This document shows, in pieces, positions 1 to 6,488 of a DNA stretch of 10,898 nt. The translations under genes were made by a program, and so were the position numbers. Every line of letters starts with the position of its first letter. Within the stretch, counting starts at the first letter, position 1. The notes below the pieces were generated by a model that worked only from the letters and a program-made list of their open reading frames with translations, was not told the DNA's origin and ran no database searches. The DNA is from CAZAEB01 sp964484095 (GTDB lineage Bacteria > Patescibacteriota > Microgenomatia > UBA12405 > BS750m-G30), in assembly GCA_964484095.1 (NCBI GenBank), contig CAZAEB010000017.1, positions 1-10,898 of the forward strand. The letters are read 5' to 3'.

Positions 1-414
1 TTGCCTTTTGCTCATATTCAAAAGGACACTTGGCACAAATTTTACACTTTGCTTAGCCATCAATTTTATCTGCTCGTCGCTTAGTTTTATATCTTTAAGA
101 TTATTTTCTCCCGAAACAGGAGTGATTACCGGTGATTTTAGCTTATAAACATCCTCAATCGGCTCAAGAACCCAATTTCCAGTATTAAATTTCTTTCTAA
201 CAACCCTGTGTTCGGGGGAAATTAACTGACTTTGAATCCTGTTTGTCAATTGATACATTTTCCCCTTATATTTTTTCTTGAAAATACTTTTTACCTTTTT
301 GTTTTCTATCTGCCCGTTTTTTGTATTAAAAGTTTTAATTACCTCTCCTTTTTCGACTTGCGTATACTTTTTCCAACCCTCATTTGTTAGTATTTCCGTA
401 TCTTGCGACATACA
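1..414 (-). other. Intein inside NrdD, N-terminal 138 residues (partial)
   Basis: Inteins are protein introns that excise themselves and ligate the flanking exteins. The first residue is Cys277 of the precursor (codon 412-414). It begins CMSQDTEILT, a clear intein block A (Cys, then DTxIL), followed by NEGWKKYTQV as in many Hint-fold inteins. Block B lies at intein residues about 57-75, with SPEHRVV in place of the usual TxxH motif; His69 would be the catalytic block-B histidine. The insertion falls after GFQ in the conserved NrdD stretch NVPTRVGFQ/TPFTN, so the +1 extein residue is probably Thr, which is chemically suitable. The C-terminal His-Asn splice junction is not in the window. Intein residues 111-138 may start a LAGLIDADG-type endonuclease region (weak). 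Confidence 0.88.
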
Positions 415-1242
415 CTGAAATCCGACCCTGGTGGGCACATTCATATTAAATATAAATTCTTGAAGGGCCTGTTTTACCTCTTTATAAGTCAGCTTGTCGA
501 AGTGGATAAAAGGAGCCAGATAGGTGTCAAAATTAGCTACCGCAACCGCTCCTGCCACCTCTCCTTGAATAGTGTAGTAAAAGTTAACCAGCTGGCCTAG
601 GGCAGTTCTCAAGTGCTTAGGAGGCTTGCTGTGAACTTTACCGGGAACACCGCCAAATCCTTTGATTAAAAAGTCCTTTAAGTCCCAACCGGTGCAATAA
701 GCTGAAATCAACGCCAGGTCATGAATGTGTAAATCACCACTTACATGAGCTTTTCTGACATCGCGGGAATAAATTTTGTTAAGCCAAAAATTAGAAGAGA
801 TAATGCTGGCAACATGATTATTTAACCCCTGCAAAGAGTAGGTCATATTAGCGTTCTCCTTTACCCTCCAGTCATTTTTCTCAACATATTTTTCAATGAG
901 CTCATCGGAATCAACCAAACTAGTAATACTCCTAAGTTTGTGATGAAGACCACGATATAAATTAAAGGCCCGGTAAACATCCTCATGGTCGTATTTTAAT
1001 AAAACTGTTTCAATAATATCCTGAACCTGTTCTACTTCAGAAATAATTGTTGAGTTAAATCTCTTTTCCAGTTCTTTTATCACCTTGCCTGTTAAAAACT
1101 CAATTCTTTTATGATCAACCTCTCCTGTAGCTTTAAAAGCAGATTTTATCGCTTTTTGAATTTTTGTTGCGCTAAAAAGGACAATTTTTCCGCTTCTCTT
1201 TTTTATCTTTGATATTTTAGTTTTAATATTTCTTTTTGCCAT
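1..1242 (-). CDS. nrdD: Anaerobic (class III) ribonucleoside-triphosphate reductase, N-terminal part, interrupted by an intein; 3' end beyond window
   Basis: Class III ribonucleotide reductases are oxygen-sensitive glycyl-radical enzymes that reduce ribonucleoside triphosphates to deoxyribonucleotides for DNA synthesis in the cytoplasm. The reading frame is open from the ATG at 1242 to position 1 (414 codons). Residues about 16-105 form an ATP-cone, the allosteric nucleotide-binding domain. The catalytic-domain start follows, with the motifs SGDLHIHDL (168-176) and AYCTGWDL (181-188); Cys183 is probably an active-site cysteine. The reductase sequence runs to NVPTRVGFQ (268-276) and then changes abruptly into an intein at Cys277, where the family normally continues TPFTN. 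The glycyl-radical C terminus lies outside the window. The start is one base after the nrdR stop, so nrdR and nrdD are probably co-transcribed. The identification is firm; the rest of the gene is inferred. Confidence 0.93.
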   Translation of the reverse strand, partial: MAKRNIKTKISKIKKRSGKIVLFSATKIQKAIKSAFKATGEVDHKRIEFLTGKVIKELEKRFNSTIISEVEQVQDIIETVLLKYDHEDVYRAFNLYRGLHHKLRSITSLVDSDELIEKYVEKNDWRVKENANMTYSLQGLNNHVASIISSNFWLNKIYSRDVRKAHVSGDLHIHDLALISAYCTGWDLKDFLIKGFGGVPGKVHSKPPKHLRTALGQLVNFYYTIQGEVAGAVAVANFDTYLAPFIHFDKLTYKEVKQALQEFIFNMNVPTRVGFQCMSQDTEILTNEGWKKYTQVEKGEVIKTFNTKNGQIENKKVKSIFKKKYKGKMYQLTNRIQSQLISPEHRVVRKKFNTGNWVLEPIEDVYKLKSPVITPVSGENNLKDIKLSDEQIKLMAKQSVKFVPSVLLNMSKRQ

Positions 1243-1243
1243 T

Positions 1244-1705
1244 TTAAGCTTTTCTCTTTTTAGATAACTCTTTTATTAACTTCTCAAACTCGCCAATGCT
1301 CTCCAAATCCAGATAGACACTGGCAAATCTAAGATAGGCAATCTTGTCAATCTTTTTCAGTCTGTTCATTGCCATCCGGCCGATATCTTTTGAAGAAACG
1401 ATGTTTTTTGCTCTATTTAAAAGCATCATCTCTATCTCATCGACAACCGACTGAATTTTCTCTTCGGTCACCAATCTTTTCCAACAAGCTTTACCAATCC
1501 CTCTTTTTAATTTTTGAAGGTCAAAGCTTTCGAGGCTGCCGTCTTTTTTCTGAATTTTTAAATCAATGTTTCCCACCCGCTCGTAAGTGGTAAATCTCTT
1601 TTTGCATTTTATACATTCTCTGCGTCTTCTGGTTACCACTCCATCTTCGGCATCTCTCGACTCCAAAACTGAACTTTGATCAAAACCACAATAAGGGCAA
1701 AACAT
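1244..1705 (-). CDS. nrdR: Transcriptional repressor NrdR
   Basis: NrdR is a nucleotide-sensing repressor that binds NrdR boxes in front of ribonucleotide reductase genes, shutting them off when dATP and ATP levels are high. The 153-residue length is normal for the family. The N-terminal zinc ribbon has Cys3-x-x-Cys6 and Cys31-x-x-Cys34, with the basic run TRRRREC (25-31) used for DNA contact. An ATP-cone follows from about residue 48 to 138. The protein ends in a lysine/arginine-rich tail. It starts at the ATG at 1705 and ends one base before nrdD. Autoregulation of the nrdR-nrdD unit is plausible because two NrdR-box-like sequences lie just upstream of its start. Identification is very secure. 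Confidence 0.97.
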   Translation of the reverse strand: MFCPYCGFDQSSVLESRDAEDGVVTRRRRECIKCKKRFTTYERVGNIDLKIQKKDGSLESFDLQKLKRGIGKACWKRLVTEEKIQSVVDEIEMMLLNRAKNIVSSKDIGRMAMNRLKKIDKIAYLRFASVYLDLESIGEFEKLIKELSKKRKA

Positions 1706-1726
1706 ATTATTAATTAACCAAAAAGG

Positions 1727-1763
1727 GCAGAATATATAACTAAAAAATCTGTATATTTAGCGT
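1727..1763 (-). promoter_or_regulatory. Possible tandem NrdR boxes in the nrdR leader
   Basis: Two 16-base AT-rich imperfect palindromes resemble the NrdR-box consensus ACACWATATATWGTGT. On the plus strand they read TCTGTATATTTAGCGT (1748-1763, 11 of 16 matches) and GCAGAATATATAACTA (1727-1742, 10 of 16). Their starts are 21 bases apart, about two helical turns, which suits the tandem cooperative binding known for NrdR. They lie between the likely transcription start (near 1766) and the nrdR ATG, so a bound repressor would block elongation or early initiation. The matches are imperfect and the region is AT-rich, so this rests largely on position. Confidence 0.4.
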
Positions 1764-1772
1764 GTGTTTATG

Positions 1773-1801
1773 ACTTTAGGCCCCATCCCTAGCGTTGTCA
1801 A
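1773..1801 (-). promoter_or_regulatory. Sigma70-type promoter for nrdR-nrdD
   Basis: On the minus strand a perfect -35 box TTGACA (1801-1796) is followed after exactly 17 bases by TAAAGT (1778-1773), a 4-of-6 match to TATAAT. Transcription should start near 1766, giving a leader of about 60 bases before the nrdR ATG. It reads away from argS into the nrd operon. The perfect -35 and ideal spacing make it a good candidate. Confidence 0.55.
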
Positions 1802-1833
1802 CTGGCAATAAATGTATCACAAAGACTCATGAG

Positions 1834-1866
1834 TTTAAAAACACCAATCTTTACAAAGTTTTTAAA
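1834..1866. repeat. Inverted repeat, 9-bp arms, 15-base loop
   Basis: The arms TTTAAAAAC (1834-1842) and GTTTTTAAA (1858-1866) are perfect reverse complements. It lies downstream of argS and upstream of the nrdR promoter. It could be a weak AT-rich terminator for the long secE-argS operon, or it may be chance in AT-rich DNA. A nearby perfect 10-base palindrome ACTCATGAGT (1825-1834) touches its left arm. Confidence 0.4.
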
Positions 1867-1875
1867 TTCACCACT

Positions 1876-1965
1876 CTAAGGTCGCAAAATGGCGATAAAC
1901 CATATTTCAATCACCACTTTTGCGGAGAAAACAGTTTTGCGCAAAAGATCAAAATATTTGCTCAT
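1876..1965 (-). CDS. Possible 29-aa membrane microprotein downstream of argS
   Basis: An ATG at 1965, seven bases after the argS stop, opens a 29-codon frame ending in TAG. The peptide begins MSKYFDLLRK and contains a hydrophobic stretch VVIEIWFIAIL, which could cross or sit on the membrane. No Shine-Dalgarno sequence is visible. The frame spans the second inverted repeat of this gap. A frame of this length can easily arise by chance, so this is only a candidate. Confidence 0.2.
   Translation of the reverse strand: MSKYFDLLRKTVFSAKVVIEIWFIAILRP
1917..1947. repeat. Inverted repeat, 8-bp arms, 15-base loop, just after argS
   Basis: The arms CTTTTGCG (1917-1924) and CGCAAAAG (1940-1947) are perfect reverse complements with a 15-base loop. 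It sits 26 bases past the argS stop. It has no adjoining T-run on either strand, so it is not a classical intrinsic terminator. It could act as a 3'-end stabilising hairpin of the operon transcript. Confidence 0.4.
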
Positions 1966-1972
1966 TACTTGT

Positions 1973-3769
1973 CTACATTCTGTCTAAAACATCGATTCCT
2001 AAAATAGTTAGTCCTTTTTTTAGAATTATTGCTGTCGTTGCTGTTAAAAACAATCTAAGTCCTTGTTTGTCTTTTTCTTTACCTTTGGGATCTATTATCC
2101 TACATTTTTGATAGAAAAGATTAAACTTCTGAGATAAAGAAAATAGATACTGACAAACCATGTGGGGAGAAAAATTTTCTGCTGCAGATAAAATCGTTTC
2201 CTCAAAACGATCAAAAACCCTTAAAAGATCAATCTCTTCTTTGTTGAGATTAGCTTTATCATCTTCAAATGGCCTTCTATCAGAAAAACTTGACTTTGAA
2301 AGAACGCTTAAAGCTCTGGCATAAGTATACTGAAGATACGGGGCCGAATACCCCTCTAGAGAAAGAGTTTTGTCCCAATCAAAAACAATGTCTCTTTCCG
2401 GCTCTTGTTTGAGATCATTAAACTTAACCCCAGCAATTCCAACTGTTTTAGCAACCTTGTCTTTCTCTTTGTCTTTTAGTCCCTTGCTGGTGCCGCTATT
2501 TTCAACAATTTGGCTTGCTCGAGAAACTGCTTCATTCAAAATCTCCTCAAGATGAATTGTTTTTCCTTTTCTGGTTGAAAACTTGCAATCAGCCCAGCGA
2601 ATCATTCCATGAGCGACATGAACCAACCGATCTTTATCAAAATAGCCAAGTTTATCAGCAGTTTTAAAAACCTGATTAAGATGAAACTTCTGGTCCATAC
2701 CAACCTCGTAAACCAAAAGATCAGGGCTCCAAGTTTGATTTCTAAAAGCAATCGTGGCCAAATCACGAAGAAGATAGGTGCTGGCTCCATCAGACTTAAC
2801 AAGCATTGCGGGAACTTTTTCACCGATATCAATAACCTGTGCCCCCTCGCTTATCTTTAAAAGCTTTTTTGTCTTGGCATCGGCAACAACCTTTTTCATC
2901 CTGTCCTCATCAAGATAAAAAGATTCTCCGTAAGCATAATCAATTTTAACTGACAAAAGTTTATAAATACGGTCAAACTCGCTTACGCTTACATCGACAC
3001 ACCACTGCCAAATTTTTTTGGCCTCTTTATCCCCATCTTCCAATCTTTTAAACCATTCTCTTGCTTGATCGTCAAGCTTGGAGTTTTGCTCTGCTTCTTT
3101 ATGAAACCGAACATAAAGTTTTTCCAAATCAGTAATTGTCAAATCAGCCAACTCGCCAGTCCACCAACCTTTAATTGCCACTATCAACTTTCCAAACTGA
3201 GTTCCCCAATCCCCTAAGTGATTGTCCCCTATCGTTTTCCATCCCAAAACGGAATAGAGATTATAGATTGCCTGGCCGATTGTAGTCGAGCGAAGATGAC
3301 CAATTCCAAAAGGTTTGGCAATATTTGGAGCTGAATAATCAATCACCACTGTTTTCCCCTTACCTGTCTGGGCAATTTCTTTATCAAATTCCTTACCAAG
3401 ATATCGCCGACTATTCTCAAGTAAATACTTTTCTGATAACCAAAAATTAATAAATCCAGGAAGGGCAGCCTCAATTTTCTCTACCATGTCCATCTTTTTA
3501 ATTTCACCTGCGATTAAACCGGCAAGCTCGAAAGGATTTTTTGCTTTAAGATCATCTTTTACTCTGCTAAAAACAACCATTGCCAGATTGGATGAATAAT
3601 CACCGTATGATGAGTCAACAGGATGCTCAAGACGAATGTCTTGGCTTTTTAAAATACCTTTCGCCAAACTGTGTTTCTTAGAAAATTTTTCCCAGCCTGC
3701 AAAAACTACTTGCTTTAACTGAGAGTCGGTAAACCAACCTGGTTTGTCGTTGAAAATTAATTTAGTCAT
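1973..3769 (-). CDS. argS: Arginyl-tRNA synthetase
   Basis: This class I aminoacyl-tRNA synthetase charges tRNA-Arg with arginine using ATP. The 598-residue length suits the family. The N-terminal Add domain (about 1-112) precedes the catalytic core. The HIGH signature appears as GIGHLRST (155-162) within SAPNIAKPFGIGHLRST. The KMSKS-equivalent is KFSTRKGK (396-403); ArgRS commonly has a divergent form here, with the second lysine supplied elsewhere. WGTQFGKL (188-195) is also typical of the family. The C-terminal DALR anticodon-binding domain covers roughly 475-598 and includes YSAPYLQYTYAR. It starts with ATG 15 bases after the NlpC/P60-like gene and is the last clear gene of the secE operon. 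Identification is secure. Confidence 0.97.
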   Translation of the reverse strand: MTKLIFNDKPGWFTDSQLKQVVFAGWEKFSKKHSLAKGILKSQDIRLEHPVDSSYGDYSSNLAMVVFSRVKDDLKAKNPFELAGLIAGEIKKMDMVEKIEAALPGFINFWLSEKYLLENSRRYLGKEFDKEIAQTGKGKTVVIDYSAPNIAKPFGIGHLRSTTIGQAIYNLYSVLGWKTIGDNHLGDWGTQFGKLIVAIKGWWTGELADLTITDLEKLYVRFHKEAEQNSKLDDQAREWFKRLEDGDKEAKKIWQWCVDVSVSEFDRIYKLLSVKIDYAYGESFYLDEDRMKKVVADAKTKKLLKISEGAQVIDIGEKVPAMLVKSDGASTYLLRDLATIAFRNQTWSPDLLVYEVGMDQKFHLNQVFKTADKLGYFDKDRLVHVAHGMIRWADCKFSTRKGKTIHLEEILNEAVSRASQIVENSGTSKGLKDKEKDKVAKTVGIAGVKFNDLKQEPERDIVFDWDKTLSLEGYSAPYLQYTYARALSVLSKSSFSDRRPFEDDKANLNKEEIDLLRVFDRFEETILSAAENFSPHMVCQYLFSLSQKFNLFYQKCRIIDPKGKEKDKQGLRLFLTATTAIILKKGLTILGIDVLDRM

Positions 3770-3784
3770 GAAAATACCTGCTTG

Positions 3785-4549
3785 CTAATCATTTTTTATT
3801 CTCCTTGCCTTAGGTGAAGTTAAAAATCCAGAAATCAGTTTTCCGTCTAAGTTTTTTTCCTGCCAGCTTTGTTTATCTAGCCCCTTTTTAAGGTCAGTTA
3901 TTTTAATTTTCCCTTTATGAGGACCAGTTATTTTTGTTTTCTGTGAAGAGTGAGCATAAACAATTTCTTTTTTATTTATCTCAACAACAACCAAAACATG
4001 ATCTACTTTTTTTCCTTGCCAGGAAATAGGAATAAGATCGCCAACTTTAATATCCTCTACCTTCTTTATTAAAATAGTATTTTCTTTTGAAGTAAGCGCA
4101 TCAGAGTTAAATCTTCTTATCGGATTACTGCTTTTCCCAAAAGCTCTTTTCAGACCTTGCCAAAATCCAGGAAAAAGAAAATCCAGAACCTGAAAAACAA
4201 ACCCGGAACAGTCAAGACCAATTCTTTTTTGAGTCATAAACTTCCTGATTTGAACAGATGTTAGCTTATTTATATCAATCCCTGATTTTTTGGCCCTGTC
4301 TATTGTGGCTCTTTTAATTTGAGAGGGAGCTCCCTTTCCCCCGAAAGACCCCTGAATACGACACAAACCTCGATGAGTTATTCTATTTCGCCAATACGGA
4401 ATCCGTACTTTTTTACCAGGAATAATTTCAAGAGAAAAATAATCTTTTAGAAAATTGTCTATAATTGCGTCCATTACTAGATTATACAATGTTTTTTGAA
4501 AGTAATCGGCAGAAGTTTTTTCAAAAGAGTAGTTAGGGAAAAAGCCCAT
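3785..4549 (-). CDS. NlpC/P60-like cysteine peptidase or amidase family protein
   Basis: The NlpC/P60 fold covers cell-wall endopeptidases and related amidases with a Cys-His-polar catalytic set. The 254-residue protein carries GLDCSGFVFQ (111-120), the classic motif with nucleophile Cys114. DLIPISWQGK (171-180) and VDHVLVVVE (182-190) follow, with His184 as the likely catalytic base, then YAHSS around His200. No signal peptide is visible, so export is unclear. I start it at the ATG at 4549, five bases after the rplA stop. An upstream TTG at 4594 would overlap rplA by 40 bases and adds only residues encoded over rplA. It sits between rplA and argS, where a wall enzyme is unexpected. The substrate is unknown and a non-wall role is possible. 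The family call is good, the function uncertain. Confidence 0.75.
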   Translation of the reverse strand: MGFFPNYSFEKTSADYFQKTLYNLVMDAIIDNFLKDYFSLEIIPGKKVRIPYWRNRITHRGLCRIQGSFGGKGAPSQIKRATIDRAKKSGIDINKLTSVQIRKFMTQKRIGLDCSGFVFQVLDFLFPGFWQGLKRAFGKSSNPIRRFNSDALTSKENTILIKKVEDIKVGDLIPISWQGKKVDHVLVVVEINKKEIVYAHSSQKTKITGPHKGKIKITDLKKGLDKQSWQEKNLDGKLISGFLTSPKARRIKND

Positions 4550-4554
4550 TTTTT

Positions 4555-5283
4555 TTAGATACTGACTTTGATTCCAGGTCCCATTGTTGCGCAAAACGAT
4601 ATTTTTGAAATTCTTGATTTACCAATCTTTTCTACCAACTCCTCAACATTAGCAACAAGCTCTTTATCTGGCTGATCAAGTTTTCCTGCCACAAGATGAA
4701 TTACCGGCTGTTTTTTCTCAGTCTTTACTTTTAGTCCTCCACCGGAAAGTTCCTTAGCGGCTTTTTGGGGATCATCAACCAAAGTACCATTTTTAGGATT
4801 AGGCATAAGACCTTTCGGACCCAAAGTCCTGGCAAAAGGAACTATTTGAGCCATCTGTTTTGGAGAAGCTACTAAAATATCAAAATTAATTTTTCCTGCT
4901 TTGATACTTGCAATCACATTATCATCCAAAACAACAACCTTTTTCTCTTTGCCTTTAAAAAAGGGCATTTTTACTTCAAACGACTCACCTTTTTTATCAA
5001 TTAGCAGGTGAACCTCAAGATTACCGATAAATTTCGAGAAAGAGGTTTGTTTGACTAGTTTCACTGCTTCAACAATAGAATAGCTTTTATCTGCAACTTT
5101 TTTCTTGGAAGAAAGATAGTTTTTTCCTCTTGACTTTGCTTTTCTTTCTGTTTTCTTTACCTCTTTTGCCTCTTGTTTGGCAGAAATCTCCTCAACCGGC
5201 TTGGCCTCAGCTTTTACTTTTTTTCCTTTTTTAGGCTTATCGCTGATCTCTTTGCTAATTTCTGCAATTTTCTTTTTTCCCAT
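4555..5283 (-). CDS. rplA: 50S ribosomal protein L1 with a charged N-terminal extension
   Basis: L1 forms the mobile L1 stalk of the large subunit, which helps move deacylated tRNA from the E site, and in many bacteria it also represses its own operon. The signature GPKGLMPNPKNGT occupies residues 155-167 and the C terminus CATMGPGIKV matches the family. The normal L1 start corresponds to about residue 52 (RGKNYLSSKK). Before it lies an extension of about 50 residues made mostly of Lys, Glu and Ala, probably disordered. Part of domain I (around 95-117) looks shortened, so total length (242) stays near normal. It follows rplK by 15 bases. The upstream gap is only A and T, with no Shine-Dalgarno sequence. 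Gene identity is secure. Confidence 0.96.
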   Translation of the reverse strand: MGKKKIAEISKEISDKPKKGKKVKAEAKPVEEISAKQEAKEVKKTERKAKSRGKNYLSSKKKVADKSYSIVEAVKLVKQTSFSKFIGNLEVHLLIDKKGESFEVKMPFFKGKEKKVVVLDDNVIASIKAGKINFDILVASPKQMAQIVPFARTLGPKGLMPNPKNGTLVDDPQKAAKELSGGGLKVKTEKKQPVIHLVAGKLDQPDKELVANVEELVEKIGKSRISKISFCATMGPGIKVSI

Positions 5284-5298
5284 TAAATTAAAAAATTT

Positions 5299-5724
5299 TT
5301 AACTCTCTGTCTCTATCCCCATACTTCTGGCCGTTCCAGAAATAATTTTTTTGGCCGCCTCTATGTTGGAAACATTCAAATCTTCCATCTTTTGCTGGGC
5401 AATTTCTTCTAAGTCTTTTTGGGAAAGCTTTCCTACTATGTCTCTTTTCGGTTCGCTTGATCCTTTTTTAAGATTAAGTTTTTTCTTTATCATTTCCGAA
5501 ACAGGCGGAAGCTTGGTAACAAAATCAAAACTCTTGTCCTCATAAACGGTAATTACCACCGGAATAATACTACCCTTTTTGTCCTTAGTAGCCTCATTGT
5601 ACTGGTTGATAAAATCCATAATTGGAATTCCTTGCTGACCCAATACCGGTCCGGCTGGAGGTCCAGGATTAGCTGTTCCTGCCGGCAAATTCAGTTTTAC
5701 TATTGCTTTAATTTTTTTAGCCAT
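5299..5724 (-). CDS. rplK: 50S ribosomal protein L11
   Basis: L11 binds the GTPase-associated region of 23S rRNA and forms the base of the L7/L12 stalk, where elongation factors and RelA act. The 141-residue length is standard. The N-terminal domain starts KIKAIVKLNLPAG and contains the family signature ANPGPPAGPVLGQQGI (18-33), followed by the RNA-binding C-terminal domain with NVSNIEAAKKIISGTARSMG near the end. Its ATG directly abuts the TAA of the preceding 59-aa gene, which suggests translational coupling, and no Shine-Dalgarno sequence is seen. It lies downstream of secE-nusG, the conserved bacterial order. Identification is secure. Confidence 0.97.
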   Translation of the reverse strand: MAKKIKAIVKLNLPAGTANPGPPAGPVLGQQGIPIMDFINQYNEATKDKKGSIIPVVITVYEDKSFDFVTKLPPVSEMIKKKLNLKKGSSEPKRDIVGKLSQKDLEEIAQQKMEDLNVSNIEAAKKIISGTARSMGIETES

Positions 5725-5904
5725 TTATTTACCAACTGCTTCATTTAACTTTTCTCCCACTGCTAATCTTTGCCTTTCGAGTTCGGCATCTCTTACTCTC
5801 TGTGCAGTCGCGCCCCTATTTTCTAACACCTTTTTCGCTCTATCTGCCGCTAAAGCTTCTCCTCCTGAACCAATATTTCCTGCTCTTTCTGCCTTTCCTC
5901 CCAT
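5725..5904 (-). CDS. Uncharacterised 59-aa protein between nusG and rplK
   Basis: I do not recognise this protein. The frame exactly fills the gap: ATG at 5904 is two bases after the nusG stop, and its TAA is immediately followed by the rplK ATG. The N terminus is glycine-rich (MGGKAERAGNIGSGGEALAA). The rest, from about residue 17, is rich in Ala, Arg, Lys and Glu and should form one charged helix (e.g. RVRDAELERQRLAVGEKLNE). It has no hydrophobic segment and no cysteine. The tight packing supports a real gene, because the nusG-rplK interval is otherwise usually empty. Context suggests a transcription- or ribosome-linked accessory protein, but that is inference. No Shine-Dalgarno sequence is visible before the ATG, so translation may be coupled to nusG. 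Confidence 0.7.
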   Translation of the reverse strand: MGGKAERAGNIGSGGEALAADRAKKVLENRGATAQRVRDAELERQRLAVGEKLNEAVGK

Positions 5905-5906
5905 TT

Positions 5907-6488
5907 TTATATTTTGTTAACTTGTAAAAAATCTAATTCTACTGGGGTTTCTCTGCCAAAAATCGATACCAAGACTTTCAGTTTACCACGCTTATCATCA
6001 ATCTCCTCCACTGTCCCCAGAGATTCTACAAAAGGACCATCAGTAATCTTTACCGCCTCACCAACAGTAAAACTGGTCTTAAACTCTGGCTTATCCTTTT
6101 TAACCTTACTGATAATTGCTTCGACTTCTTTTTTAGAAATTGGCGAAGGCCTGTTGTTAGTGCCCACAAAGCCGGTTACTCCTGGGGTAGTTTTAACCAA
6201 AATCCAAGAATTATCATCCAAAAGCATATTAAGCAGCACATAGCCAGGGAAAACTTTCTCTTTTGTTTTAATCTTCTGGCCTCTGCGGATAACAAACTTG
6301 GTCTTAAGAGGAATTATTGCCTCAAAAACTTTATTTTGATACCCCATCGTATCTATTCTCTGTTTTAGAGCCTGAACAACCTTGTACTCATGACCAGAAT
6401 AGGTATGAATCACGTACCAGGCTGCTGACAGCGACGCCGGCTCTTTACTAATCAAAAACCGATATTTATCTTTCTTTTTCTTCTTCAT
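5907..6488 (-). CDS. nusG: Transcription termination/antitermination factor NusG
   Basis: NusG binds the clamp of RNA polymerase through its NGN domain, and through its KOW domain contacts Rho or ribosomal protein S10, coupling transcription to translation. The 193-residue protein has a lysine-rich N-terminal extension (MKKKKKDKYR) before the NGN domain, which opens with AWYVIHTYSGHE (about 23-34) and contains KVFPGYVLLNM. TPGVTGFVGT is the conserved NGN end motif. The KOW domain covers about 140-193 (VGEAVKITDGPF, then FGRETPVELDF). The ATG overlaps the secE stop as ATGA, implying translational coupling; AGGA four bases upstream could serve as its ribosome binding site. Identification is secure. 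Confidence 0.97.
   Translation of the reverse strand: MKKKKKDKYRFLISKEPASLSAAWYVIHTYSGHEYKVVQALKQRIDTMGYQNKVFEAIIPLKTKFVIRRGQKIKTKEKVFPGYVLLNMLLDDNSWILVKTTPGVTGFVGTNNRPSPISKKEVEAIISKVKKDKPEFKTSFTVGEAVKITDGPFVESLGTVEEIDDKRGKLKVLVSIFGRETPVELDFLQVNKI

Noticed and set aside
403..600. 65-codon plus-strand frame opposite nrdD
   Set aside because: It lies antisense to conserved NrdD/intein coding sequence and the peptide has no recognisable features.
4550..4594. TTG start extending the NlpC/P60-like protein by 15 residues
   Set aside because: It would overlap the rplA C terminus by 40 bases; the ATG at 4549, five bases after the rplA stop, is more natural.
5914..6243. 109-codon plus-strand frame opposite nusG
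   Set aside because: It is antisense to a clear NusG; codon pattern follows the minus-strand gene.
6485..6488. Possible recoding of TGA as in Gracilibacteria-type genomes
   Set aside because: TGA ends secE and the cupin exactly where the next gene starts, and both proteins end at normal family length, so TGA is a stop.
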